64,000 nucleotides of DNA from CAVQCJ01 sp963849365 (GTDB lineage: Bacteria > Actinomycetota > Actinomycetes > Prado026): NCBI GenBank assembly GCA_963849365.1, contig CAWKHA010000004.1, positions 1,674,001 to 1,738,000 of the forward strand. Direction: 5' to 3'. How positions within the stretch are numbered: position 1 is the first letter of the stretch; each line of letters opens with the position of its first letter. The position numbers and the translations under genes are program-made. The notes beneath the pieces are model-generated. The model was given only the letters and a program-made list of their open reading frames with translations, searched no databases and was not told where the DNA came from. Shown piece by piece: positions 23,919-32,057 of this stretch.

Positions 23919-25469
23919 ATGCGGCATCGCTCACTGGGACGGTCCCCTCGCCGTCTCACCCCCGCTGGACGTGTCACTTCGGCGGCGACGGTCCTGTCGC
24001 TGCTCGCAGCTGCCGGCATCGCGGCCGTGATCGGGACGTCGATGGCCGGTGGATCCACGAACCTCGTCACCAACCCCGGGTTCGAACAGGACCTGGCGGG
24101 CTGGACGCCGCTGACCGGTTCCCAGCACCTGGACCGGGCCCCCGACGGCCACACCGGTGGCTACTCCGCCAAGCTCTGGGGCAGCTCAGCCGGCACCGTC
24201 GTCCTGAAGGACAGCCCGAACGCGGTGACCAAGACCAACAAGGGCGACGTCTACCACGTCGCCGCGTGGGTGAGGACGACCACGCCGAACGTGACGGCCG
24301 TCCTGCGCATCCGTGAGGTGTCCGGCGGCAACCTGGTCTCGCAGCACGGCGACCAGGTCCGGCTCACGACGTCGGGCTGGACGAAGATCGAGTTCGACTA
24401 CACCGCGGCCGGCGACGGCGACCAGCTGGACTTCAACGTGCTCGCGCGCAACCTCGCGCTCAACCACGTGCTGCTGGTCGACGACGTGTGGCTGTCCCGC
24501 GACACGGTCGTCGCCGACCCGCCGCCGCCGACCACGGCGCCGACGCCCACGCCGACCGTGACGTCGACGCCGACGCCGACACCGGCGCCGACGGTGACGT
24601 CGACCCCGACCCCGACGCAGACCTCGACCCCGGGGACGCCGCCGCCGTCAGAGCCGCCGGTGACCAACCCGACCGGCACGCAGTTCGGCACGAGCATCTA
24701 CCAGGAGCCGGGCGAGACCTTCGAGCAGGCGTACCAGCGGCGGGTGCAGGAGTTCGGCCGGCTGCCCGTGGACCGCGTCTACTACACGGGTCTGCCCAAG
24801 CCCTGGCCGGGGATCGCCGGCTACGGCGGTACCACCGTCTCGGTCTCGTTCAAGGCCGACCCGAAGCAGGTGCTCACCGGTGCCTACGACGCGACGCTGA
24901 CGAACTGGTTCGAGACGGCGCCGCGGGACCGCGACATCTACTGGACCTACTACCACGAGCCCGAGGACAACATCGAGGCCGGCGAGTTCACGGCGGCCGA
25001 CTACCGGGCGGCGTGGCAGCGGATCTCGGCCCTGGAGAACAGGGCAGTGAACCCGCGGCTGCACGCCACGCTCATCCTGATGTGCTACTCGCTGACGCCC
25101 TACTCGCACCGGTCCTTCACGGACTACTACGCAGGTGCGGCGTACATCGACGTGCTCGGCTTCGACTGCTACAACCAGCAGTGGGCGAAGGGCATCTACA
25201 TCGACCCGGCGACGCAGTTCGCCCAGGTCCTGGCGGTGTCCAAGTCGACGGGCCGGCCGTTCGCCGTCACGGAGTTCGGCAGCCAGGTCGTCGCCGGTGA
25301 CTCCACCGGCGCTGGTCGGGCAGCCTGGCTGCGGGCGTCCGGGTCGTACCTCGCGCAACAGGGTGCGGTGTTCGTGACGTACTTCGACTCACCGCACAGC
25401 AACGAGTACCGCCTGCTCGACACCGCGTCGCTGCAGGCATGGAAGAGCGTCATCGCTACCAGCAGCTAG
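23919..25469 (+). CDS. Secreted CBM-linker-glycosidase-like protein
   Basis: A 516-residue exported protein. A twin-Arg-containing signal/anchor (residues 1-45, hydrophobic core SLLAAAGIAAVIG) is followed by a carbohydrate-binding-like domain (about 47-190), opening TNLVTNPGFEQDLAGWTPL. A Pro/Thr linker spans about 192-245. The C-terminal 270 residues resemble GH26/GH5-type TIM barrels: YWTYYHEPEDN supplies a candidate acid/base Glu, GFDCYNQQW follows, and FAVTEFGS supplies a candidate nucleophile. It is a likely exopolysaccharide-trimming or -binding enzyme, sharing the helper role with the GH26-like gene at 39750. Substrate unknown. Confidence 0.78.
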   Translation: MRHRSLGRSPRRLTPAGRVTSAATVLSLLAAAGIAAVIGTSMAGGSTNLVTNPGFEQDLAGWTPLTGSQHLDRAPDGHTGGYSAKLWGSSAGTVVLKDSPNAVTKTNKGDVYHVAAWVRTTTPNVTAVLRIREVSGGNLVSQHGDQVRLTTSGWTKIEFDYTAAGDGDQLDFNVLARNLALNHVLLVDDVWLSRDTVVADPPPPTTAPTPTPTVTSTPTPTPAPTVTSTPTPTQTSTPGTPPPSEPPVTNPTGTQFGTSIYQEPGETFEQAYQRRVQEFGRLPVDRVYYTGLPKPWPGIAGYGGTTVSVSFKADPKQVLTGAYDATLTNWFETAPRDRDIYWTYYHEPEDNIEAGEFTAADYRAAWQRISALENRAVNPRLHATLILMCYSLTPYSHRSFTDYYAGAAYIDVLGFDCYNQQWAKGIYIDPATQFAQVLAVSKSTGRPFAVTEFGSQVVAGDSTGAGRAAWLRASGSYLAQQGAVFVTYFDSPHSNEYRLLDTASLQAWKSVIATSS

Positions 25470-25487
25470 TCCGCGAGCCGAACACCA

Positions 25488-25523
25488 CCGAGGACCGGAC
25501 CCGTCGCAGGGTCCGGTCCTCGG
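25488..25523 (+). terminator. Hairpin terminator after the secreted glycosidase gene
   Basis: A perfect 15-bp stem (CCGAGGACCGGACCC and its complement) with a 6-base loop, 18 bases after the stop. No T tract follows. Confidence 0.7.
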
Positions 25524-25872
25524 CGCCGTCCGGGGCCGCACCCTGGGTTCGGTACCGGCTTTCGGAACACGGCCGCGACGGGCGAGTCCTTGACAGGGCG
25601 CCGGCCCCGAGCGTGACGTTGCCGACGGCTGGGTCGAGCACGCAGGCGCCGGCTGTGTGCCCGGTCGCGGGGCAGGTGGTGTCGGTGATGCCGCCGGCCG
25701 CGTCGGTGGGGCCGGTGGATCCGTCGCAGATCGCGGCGCAGGTGAAGGTGACGGTGCTGGATCAGGCGACAACGGTGGCTGCCGGGGGGGCAGGGGTTGG
25801 CGTTCCAGGTGCAGCGTTCCGACGCGGGTGAAGCGCCCCAGGTTTGATGCCGCATCTTTGTGAGTTGGAAGG
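25524..25872. other. Gene-free stretch at the left edge of the mobile-DNA remnant
   Basis: No convincing gene. One plus-strand frame (about 25600-25830) has protein-like composition (LDQATTVA, SVMPPAASVGPVDP) but no start, no family match I can name and no domain, so it may be an old gene fragment. Confidence 0.35.
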
Positions 25873-25881
25873 ATGCGAGTC

Positions 25882-26019
25882 ATGCCGAAGAAGTTCGATG
25901 CGAAGGTCAAGGAACGGTGCGTGCGGCAGGTGCTGGACCATCTGCCGGAGTACCCGTCGGTGACGGCGGCCGCGGAAGCTGTCGCCCGCCGCGAGGGGGT
26001 GGGCCAGGAGTCCGTGCGG
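25882..26019 (+). mobile_element. IS3-family transposase orfA, 5' fragment
   Basis: The first 46 codons of an IS3-type OrfA: MPKKFDAKVKERCVRQVLDH, EYPSVTAAAEAVARREGVG and QESVR, which form the helix-turn-helix of the family. Where RWV should follow, the sequence changes abruptly at about 26020 into an unrelated opposite-strand gene fragment. An in-frame ATG also exists at 25873. The rest of orfA, orfB and both ends of the element are missing, so it is dead. Confidence 0.8.
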
Positions 26020-26029
26020 GCTTGCGGCG

Positions 26030-26260
26030 GCTCGATCGCGGGAGAAGTCGGGGTGTCCGGGCGGCGTAGTCGCGGCACTCGGGCAGGGTCTCGGTGAGAT
26101 CTCGTTCCTCGATACGGGCCGCCACGATGCTGTAGCCGAAGCTCAACAGTGCGAACAGCAGATGGCCGGCGATCATCACCCGCGTGGCGAGAACGGCGAG
26201 GAAGAATCCGCTCATCATCGGGTGCCGGAACAGCCGGTACGGCAGCGGGAGCTGGAACGC
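26030..26260 (-). pseudogene. Isoprenylcysteine methyltransferase/MddA-like, C-terminal fragment
   Basis: About 75 residues of a membrane methyltransferase C-terminus: PYRLFRHPMMSGFFLAVLAT, VMIAGHLLFALLSFGYSIVA and EERDLTETLPECRDYAART then PRLLPR. The HP...G/EERDL pattern is that of the isoprenylcysteine carboxyl methyltransferase/methanethiol methyltransferase fold. The N-terminal helices are absent: the sequence above 26260 no longer resembles the family. It abuts the IS3 fragment tail to tail. Confidence 0.65.
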
Positions 26261-26803
26261 CGGCTCGGCCTCCCGCTCGTCGGTGCGGCGATCGACGCGC
26301 CCGTGATCGCCCCAGGGATCCCGCCGGATCTTTCGGTGGGCGAGGGGACGCTGCATGGCGAGCGCATCCCGGCCCCCGCCGATCAACCTGGCGCGCGCTA
26401 CCTCGTCGAGTTCCAGCGCTCGAACTGGATCACCAGTGCATTGCTTGTCTGCGACGACGCGCACCGGCCCGTTCGGATCGAGTTCGGTTCCGAAATGGCC
26501 TACTGGCACAGCTACACCGAGGAGAGTGAGGTAGACGAGGAGGACATCGTTCGGTGTCGCGGGTGTCGTAGCCAAAGCCGCGCTGCTTCGCGTCGCGGGC
26601 CTGCAACGTCGAGCGGACTTCCCCGGCACTGACCGTGATTTGCTCACGGACCGCGCGACGTTCCCGCGATCGGTTGTTCATTCTCGCGTCGACGAGTTCG
26701 CGGTGCATCTGCCGATTGCGCGGTGTGTTGTGGTGGACGGCGGCGTCGGTGCTCAACGCAAGATGGATCGTTCCGGCCACGATCGGCTGCGGCGACTCGC
26801 ACG
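26261..26803. other. Rearranged stretch without an identifiable gene
   Basis: About 540 bases with open frames on both strands but no domain I recognise, no binding sites and no plausible starts. Consistent with shuffled leftovers of earlier insertions. Confidence 0.4.
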
Positions 26804-27046
26804 CTAGATCCTGACGTCCGACCTCGGGCTTTGGAACGCTGTGAGCGTGCGGCGCTTGACGAGCTCGGCGGCGAGCAGGGCGATCGCCGTGCACAGGAAC
26901 AACGCGATGGAGATCAGCGGCATCGCGCGGGCGCCCAGCCGGCCGGTCAGCAACCCGGTCATGAGGTAGCCGATAGAGCCGCCGCCCATGATGCCGGCGA
27001 ACAGGTACGAGAAGCCTTCGCCGCGCTCGCCCATGTCCAATCGGGT
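26804..27046 (-). pseudogene. MFS transporter, C-terminal fragment
   Basis: About 80 residues: MGERGEGFSYLFAGIMGGG, IGYLMTGLLTGRLGARAMPL and SIALFLCTAIALLAAELVKR, the last two helices of a major facilitator transporter and its tail, ending at the stop 26804. Above 27046 it meets the 5'-truncated transporter of the other strand head to head. It has no start and lacks most of its helices. Confidence 0.55.
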
Positions 27047-27976
27047 GGGCCGGTGATCGCCGGACAAGTTGCGGAGCGCACCAGCTGGCGTTGGACGTTC
27101 CTCGGGCTCCTCCCCTTCATCGTCTTGGGAATTGCTTTGATGCTGCCCGTCCTGCGCGGGCTGCACCATGCGGAGCTGCCGAAAACGCGTCGGAACAGCC
27201 GGCCGTTCGCGATCGCTGTGGCGGCTGCGATAGCCATCATGGAGCTGGCAGGTCAGGACCCGCCACCGTGGCCAGTGTTCATCCCCGTCTCGGTGGTCGC
27301 CGCCGCGATGCTTGTGTGGGGCCTGTCCGGCGTGCTGCCGGTCGGTACGTTTCGGCTGCGTCGTGGCGTAGCCGCACCCATCGGGCTGCGCGGCATCTAC
27401 ACCGGCGCGTTCGTTGCGGCGGACGCGCTCATCCCGCTTTCGCTGACCCTGCAGCACGGCTACAGCGCGACGGCCGCCGGCTTGCCGCTGGCCGCGGGTG
27501 GCGTGGCATGGGGCTTGGGGTCCTGGTGGCAGAGTCGACCGCCACAAGGAGACGAGCAGGAGTACCGGATCCGGCTCGTCCGTGTCGGCTTCGGCCTGAC
27601 CGCGCTCGGAACGCTTGCTGCGGCAGCCGTTGCGTATCCGTCGGTTCCCGGTTGGTGGGTGCTCGGTGGTTGGTGTCTCGCCGGGATGGGCGGGGGGATG
27701 ACCATGACCACCTTCAATGTGCTGGTGCTGCGGCACACCACCGACGAGGATCGCGGCTTCGACGCCTCGGCGACGCAATTGGCCGGCGCGGTGGGGGCGG
27801 CCGTCCTGACCGCGATCGGTGGCGTCCTCATCGCCGCGGCGGACCGAGGCACGCTCGGGTTCGACACGGCGTTCATGACTGTGAACGTGACGATGGCCGC
27901 GCTGCTCATTGCCGGGATGGGGCTCACCCATCGGCTCCGCATGCCTGCGGTGCGCGAATGTGCCGTGCTGTCGTAG
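27047..27976 (+). pseudogene. MFS drug transporter (DHA2-like), 5'-truncated
   Basis: About 310 codons of a 14-helix-type MFS permease beginning inside it at GPVIAGQVAERTSWRWTFLG, the motif after helix 5. At least eight helices follow (LPFIVLGIALMLPVL, VFIPVSVVAAAMLVWGLSG, VLGGWCLAGMGGGMTMTTFN). The first ~150 residues are missing, and the frame upstream is the antisense of another transporter fragment. It has no start codon with a binding site, so it is probably not expressed as a functional pump. Confidence 0.65.
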
Positions 27977-28163
27977 CGCTCCGGACAACGTCCTCGCTCC
28001 TGCTTTGGCCAGGTCTCAGATGGATCAGGACCGACAAGGTAGGGGGGCGGTGCAAGAGCCTGGATCCACGACATCACTCTCGGATCAGATGGACCAACCA
28101 GCGGGGGCCGGTCAGAGAACTGACCCTGGACCCCAGCCGGGACTACCTACCACAGGCCCCAAC

Positions 28164-28206
28164 GTGAACGATGTCCCAAGACACCTGTGAACGGTGTCCC
28201 AAGACA
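28164..28206. repeat. Pair of 20-base direct repeats resembling an IS end
   Basis: Two copies of GTGAACGATGTCCCAAGACA (second copy with G for A at position 8), at 28164-28183 and 28187-28206, 23 bases apart. The block starts GATGTC and ends GACATC. Tandem GTGAAC-ATGTCCC-AGACA repeats of this kind resemble ends of actinobacterial IS481-type elements as I recall them. No transposase gene adjoins. Confidence 0.5.
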
Positions 28207-28215
28207 TCGCAACGG

Positions 28216-28303
28216 CGGTGGCGGTGGGATTTGAACCCACGGAGGAGTTGCCCCCTCACACGCTTTCGAGGCGTGCCGAGCTTAGCCCGACCCGAAAGCC
28301 AGC
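28216..28303 (-). tRNA. tRNA-Ser (CGA), degenerate acceptor stem
   Basis: An 88-base class II tRNA. The anticodon stem CACGC/GCGTG surrounds CTCGAAA (anticodon CGA). A long variable arm (GAGGGGGCAACTCCTC) and a perfect T arm (GTGGG-TTCAAAT-CCCAC) follow, then the acceptor 3' strand CGCCACC and discriminator G. The D stem is weak (CGGG/CTCG with a wobble). The 5' acceptor strand reads GCTGGCT, giving only five of seven pairs with CGCCACC. An intact strand would be GGTGGCG. The 3' two thirds are canonical, so it is either a decayed tRNA or an attachment-site copy left by an integrated element. Confidence 0.6.
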
Positions 28304-28642
28304 CGGCGCGCCGAGAAGGCTCCGCATGCGGGAAGTCAGGGCCGTTGTTGTTCGCTGAGGCCGCGATCCCGACCCAACACCACGCGGCCAGCGACGCTCC
28401 CCGAGGTCGACAGCCTCGGGCGCGAAGATAGTGGCCCATAGCGACGGCGGCACACGACTTCACAGCCCGACCAAGATCAAACGACACTTCGCAGACCCTT
28501 ATCTCCTATCCCCCCGGACGACTGGTGGTCGCAGAGGTGCGTCAGGAGGAGCGGGCGCAGAGTATGCGGTGGACGTACCAGTGCTGCCGGACGCACCGAC
28601 AGTGCGTGCGGCATCTCTATGGACCCGTTGGCCCCGAGCGAC
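28304..28642. other. Gene-free stretch right of the tRNA-Ser
   Basis: About 340 bases with no supported gene, no hairpin ahead of the convergent gene and no recognisable insertion-sequence end. It probably belongs to the remnant island. Confidence 0.4.
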
Positions 28643-29614
28643 TCAGATGCCGCGGCCGCGGTCGTGCAGGCGGCGGATGATGGCGTCCGGCTTCACCGCG
28701 CCGGACGCGACCGCGAGTGCGAGATACGCCCGTGGCTCGAGCGGGTTCCGGCGCACCGTGCGGCCCACCCAGTGCAGCGCCTCGCGCCGCTCGCCCTGCG
28801 CGGCCCGGGCGAAGGCGACCTGGCCGGCGACCCGTGCCTCACCGGCCGGGACGGTCGAGAACTCGGGGTAGCGCTCGAGCAGCCAGGACAGCCCCTGCGC
28901 CATCGTGTCCCAGCGGCTGGTGAAGTAGGACTGCTTGTGCCAGCGCACCACGACGCCCACCTCGGGCACCGTGCGCACCGGCCCGGTCCGGGCACCGCGC
29001 AGCAGGAACTCGTAGTCCTCGCCGAATGATCCTGGGACCGCCTCGTCGACGAGCCCGAACCCGTCGACGACACCGGCCCGGCGCATCAGGAACGTCGAGG
29101 GGTGCAGCTCGGTGAGCCGGTCACGGAGCAGATCACGCAGCCTGATCGTCGTACATGGCAGCACCCGGTCGACGAGGGTTCCGTCGTAGTCGATGCGGAT
29201 GCCGCACGAGACGATCGCGGCCGACGGGTCGGACTTGAGCATCGTCACCTGCGCGGACAGCTTGCCCGGCAGCCACACGTCGTCGTCGTCGCAGAACGCG
29301 ACCAGCTCGCCGCGCGCCGCGAGGATCCCGCTGTTACGCCCACCGGCGAGGCCGGGCTTGCGGTTGTTGGTGACGACCAGCACTGGGCGCATCGGGTCCG
29401 GGCGCACGAGGGTGAGGTCCGGGTCGGACTGGTCGAACACCACCACGACGCGCACAACGCCCGGGTAGTCCTGGGCCAGGATCGAGTCGATGGTCTGCCG
29501 CAACAGCTCGGGGCGGTCCCTGGTCGGGACGACGACGTCGACCTCGGGGTAGCCGTCGACGACGGAGACCGTCGCAGCGGCGGTCTCCTCGCGAACCGTG
29601 GCCTGCTCGGTCAA
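28643..29614 (-). CDS. Family 2 glycosyltransferase
   Basis: A 323-residue GT-A glycosyltransferase. It starts VDVVVPTRDRPELLRQTIDS, has VVVVFDQSDPDLT, GLAGGRNSGILAARGELVAF and the metal-binding acidic run CDDDDVW. Acceptor-side motifs follow (STFLMRRAGVVDGFG, FGEDYEFLLRG). The C-terminus is helical and soluble. It would add a sugar to the lipid-linked EPS repeat at the inner membrane face. The TTG start overlaps the stop of the upstream fusion gene (TTGA), making three consecutive minus-strand genes (31742 down to 28643) one operon. Confidence 0.9.
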   Translation of the reverse strand: MTEQATVREETAAATVSVVDGYPEVDVVVPTRDRPELLRQTIDSILAQDYPGVVRVVVVFDQSDPDLTLVRPDPMRPVLVVTNNRKPGLAGGRNSGILAARGELVAFCDDDDVWLPGKLSAQVTMLKSDPSAAIVSCGIRIDYDGTLVDRVLPCTTIRLRDLLRDRLTELHPSTFLMRRAGVVDGFGLVDEAVPGSFGEDYEFLLRGARTGPVRTVPEVGVVVRWHKQSYFTSRWDTMAQGLSWLLERYPEFSTVPAGEARVAGQVAFARAAQGERREALHWVGRTVRRNPLEPRAYLALAVASGAVKPDAIIRRLHDRGRGI

Positions 29615-31092
29615 CGCGCCCCTCCGGTGTAGCCGTAGCGACCGCGCAGCGGACGGGTCAGCACGTTGACCATGCGCCGCCGGCTGCCCGGGAACTCCGT
29701 GCGCCAGGCGTCGTCCTCCACGACCTCCAGGCTGCCGCTGGTGAAGCGCATCGGGTTGCCCGCCACGGTGTGCGACGTGCCGAGGGTGATGCGGCGGCCG
29801 TCGACGAACGACAGGGCCCCGTTGCCCGGATCCTGCCCGATGAAGTCCAGGACGCCGGAGAGCGCGGACCGCGGGTCACGGACGAAGTCTTCGTACCGGA
29901 CCAGCCGGGTGGGCGTGCCGCCCTTGGCCGCGCGGTCGAGCAGGAGGTTCGCGCTGGTCCAGTGTGCTGTCGTCTGCAGCGGCGACCAGCTCGCCATGTA
30001 CTCGCCGGGCGCCGCCTCGGGACGGGCGACCTGCTTGGTCCACGCGTAGGCGACGGCGGGGCTGTCTCGCACGACGTGCAGCACCTTGAGGTCGATGCCC
30101 GGGGCGGCGCGCAGGACCAGCGCCGTGGAGGCGTGCTTGCTCGCGTCCACGACGACCTGCGCCTCGGAGACCACGAGGATCGCGGCGTACAGCCGGGTGA
30201 GCAGGCCGGCGTAGCGGCGCAGCTGGCGGCCGAACATGCCGTCGACGGGCGCCCGCAGCAGGCGCGCGGCGTAGCGGGTGCGGTCGACGGACGCCTTCAG
30301 CGCCAGCACCTCGCGGACGTCGACCTTGTCCCAGCCGCTGAAGGCCTCCTTGCCGACGCGCTGCCAGAATGCGCACTCGGAGAACCGCTCGCCGCAGCCG
30401 CACAGCTCGTCGTCGCGCAGCCCGCGCTCCCACAGGTGCACGACCTCGCCGACGCAGGCCACGTGCTCGACCTGGCCGATGCACCGCTCCAGCAGGGTCG
30501 AGCCGCTGCGGCCCAGGCCGCCGATGTACAGCACCGGGACGCGGTCGGCCGGTTGCACAGGCGGGAGCAGCTCGCCGACGAGGTCGGCGAAGCGGTCCAG
30601 GCCGGGTGCGGCCAGCGACCCGGACGCGGCCCCGAGCTCGAACCGCTCCGGGAGCGCCAGGGCCTCGTCCAGCGCGGCCCGCAGCTCCTCCTCGGTCTCG
30701 GCCAGCCGGACCACGTCCGCGGCGCCCATTCTGCGGGCGAACTGCTGCTGGTGCTGGTCCACGTGCTCGCCCCGCTTCGGGTCACGCGGCACGCAGATGG
30801 GCAGCCGGCCGTGGCGGCGCGCCTCCATGATCGTCGCCGGGCCGCCGTGGCAGACCACGACGGCGGCGCGGCTCATCAGGTCCTGCATCTCGTCGTGCTT
30901 CATCAGCGGCCGGCCGGCCGCGACCTTCGGGGCCGCCGACTGGCCGTACTGGACGACGACCTCGACCCGGTCGGCCCCGGTGTCGCCGAGCCAGCCGTCC
31001 ACCCAGCCGACCAGCCGGTCGAACCGGTGGTAGTCGGTGCCCACGGCGACCAGGACCAGCGGGCGCTCGTTCGTGCGGCCCGCGCCGGTCAC
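29611..31092 (-). CDS. Fusion: Alg13/PssE-like glycosyltransferase domain plus sulfotransferase
   Basis: A 493-residue two-domain protein. Residues 1-155 are the C-terminal half of a GT28/GT-B enzyme: LVLVAVGTDYHRFDRLVGWV, VVVQYGQSA, AVVVCHGGPATIMEARRHGR and CVPRDPKRGEHVDQHQQQFA, the PssE/Alg13-type donor-binding half. Residues 180-493 are a PAPS-dependent sulfotransferase: 5'-phosphosulfate loop YIGGLGRSGSTLLERCIGQV, 3'-phosphate region VLHVVRDSPAVAYAW, and RLVRYEDFVRDP. The GTG overlaps the stop of its Alg14-like partner (GTGA). The fusion suggests that a glucuronic acid- or GlcNAc-type transfer is physically tied to sulfation. Substrates are inferred. Confidence 0.85.
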   Translation of the reverse strand: MTGAGRTNERPLVLVAVGTDYHRFDRLVGWVDGWLGDTGADRVEVVVQYGQSAAPKVAAGRPLMKHDEMQDLMSRAAVVVCHGGPATIMEARRHGRLPICVPRDPKRGEHVDQHQQQFARRMGAADVVRLAETEEELRAALDEALALPERFELGAASGSLAAPGLDRFADLVGELLPPVQPADRVPVLYIGGLGRSGSTLLERCIGQVEHVACVGEVVHLWERGLRDDELCGCGERFSECAFWQRVGKEAFSGWDKVDVREVLALKASVDRTRYAARLLRAPVDGMFGRQLRRYAGLLTRLYAAILVVSEAQVVVDASKHASTALVLRAAPGIDLKVLHVVRDSPAVAYAWTKQVARPEAAPGEYMASWSPLQTTAHWTSANLLLDRAAKGGTPTRLVRYEDFVRDPRSALSGVLDFIGQDPGNGALSFVDGRRITLGTSHTVAGNPMRFTSGSLEVVEDDAWRTEFPGSRRRMVNVLTRPLRGRYGYTGGAR

Positions 31093-31742
31093 ATGAGGCT
31101 CCCGACGAGCTCGGACCGCCGGTAGAACTCGGTCTGCTCCTGCCACTGCACGCAGAACAAGGTGGTGAACGGGCGGCACAGGCGGCCGGTCAGCGTCGGG
31201 GTGTCGATCCGGTCGAACACCTCGACGTACACGGTCGGGATGCCCATCGCCCGGGCGGCGAGGAAGAACGGGAAGGCGACAGCGGCGCCGGTGGAGACCA
31301 CGACGTCCGGCCGGCGCCGGCGCAGCTCGCGCACGGCGAGGACGCTGTTGCGCAGCAGGTTGCGGACGTTCCGGGTGGTGGGGTGGTGCGCCCAGGTGAC
31401 CTGCTCGCCGTCCAGCAGGGACACCGCGTCCTCGGTGTCGAAGGTGACGTACGAGCGGCGGTCCTTGTGCCACAGCGGCGCGACGGTCTGCAGCTGCGCC
31501 AGGTGGCCGCCACTGGAGCCGACCAGCATCGCGGTGCCGGGCAGAACACGGGCTGCCGGCGCGACGACGAGCTCGGGACGGTCGTCGAGCAGCGCGGGGC
31601 GGTCGTCTACGACGTCGACGCCCACCGCGGCACCACGCAGGCCCGCGGCCCGGGCGGCCATCGCCGCGTCGGTGAGGTCGATGACCTCGCCGGGGTCGAC
31701 CGACTGCTCGCGCAGGCCGGCCGCCGACTCGCTCTCAGACAT
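31089..31742 (-). CDS. Alg14/PssD-like membrane partner of the glycosyltransferase
   Basis: A 217-residue protein. After a variable N-terminus (about 75 residues) comes the Alg14 family core: TAMLVGSSGGHLAQLQTVAP, YVTFDTEDAVSLLDGEQVTW, the hydrophobic acceptor region VVVSTGAAVAFPFFLAARAM and IPTVYVEVFDRIDTPTLTGR. In PssD/PssE and Alg14/Alg13 pairs this subunit anchors the catalytic half at the membrane and binds the lipid-linked acceptor. The ATG at 31742 is preferred, with GGGACGG upstream. It heads the leftward EPS operon and diverges from the Wzz gene. Confidence 0.87.
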   Translation of the reverse strand: MSESESAAGLREQSVDPGEVIDLTDAAMAARAAGLRGAAVGVDVVDDRPALLDDRPELVVAPAARVLPGTAMLVGSSGGHLAQLQTVAPLWHKDRRSYVTFDTEDAVSLLDGEQVTWAHHPTTRNVRNLLRNSVLAVRELRRRRPDVVVSTGAAVAFPFFLAARAMGIPTVYVEVFDRIDTPTLTGRLCRPFTTLFCVQWQEQTEFYRRSELVGSLM

Positions 31743-32057
31743 GTTTCCGTCCCTAGCCCCTCGGCTGCCGGGTCCTCCCAGACCCGCGCTCGCCGCGAGA
31801 CCGAACGCTACGCACTGTGATCTACGGATGGGAACCGGTGGCGGCCCGATCGGGACGTTCTGGGGGTCGATCTGGCCGTGCGGACCACGGCACCCTGGCC
31901 GTTCGGGGGACATCCACCGACCGTTGAGAGGACGTCACTGTGCGCGACGATTCCGTACGCTCTCGCGACAGATATCCTCGCCGTTGGGGACCGGGGGCGG
32001 ACCCTGGGGGAACCGTCCGGAACCATTCAGCTCGACCAACCTGTGAGGCGCGCGCGC
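31743..32057. other. Divergent control region of the EPS cluster
   Basis: This 315-base stretch separates the leftward glycosyltransferase operon from the rightward Wzz operon and must hold both promoters. TTGAGA (around 31923) and AGATAT (around 31969) are rightward candidates, but their spacing is not canonical. CCGTTCGGGG near 31900 resembles the CGTTCGGAC seen upstream of 16603 and 41834. No reading frame with a start is supported. Confidence 0.4.

Noticed and set aside
26804..27988. Single 394-codon minus-strand gene
   Set aside because: Only the last ~80 codons look like a transporter; the rest is antisense to the other MFS fragment.
28431..28871. Plus-strand open frame beside the GT2 gene
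   Set aside because: It overlaps the GT2 gene in antisense, is Arg/Pro-rich and has no start signal.
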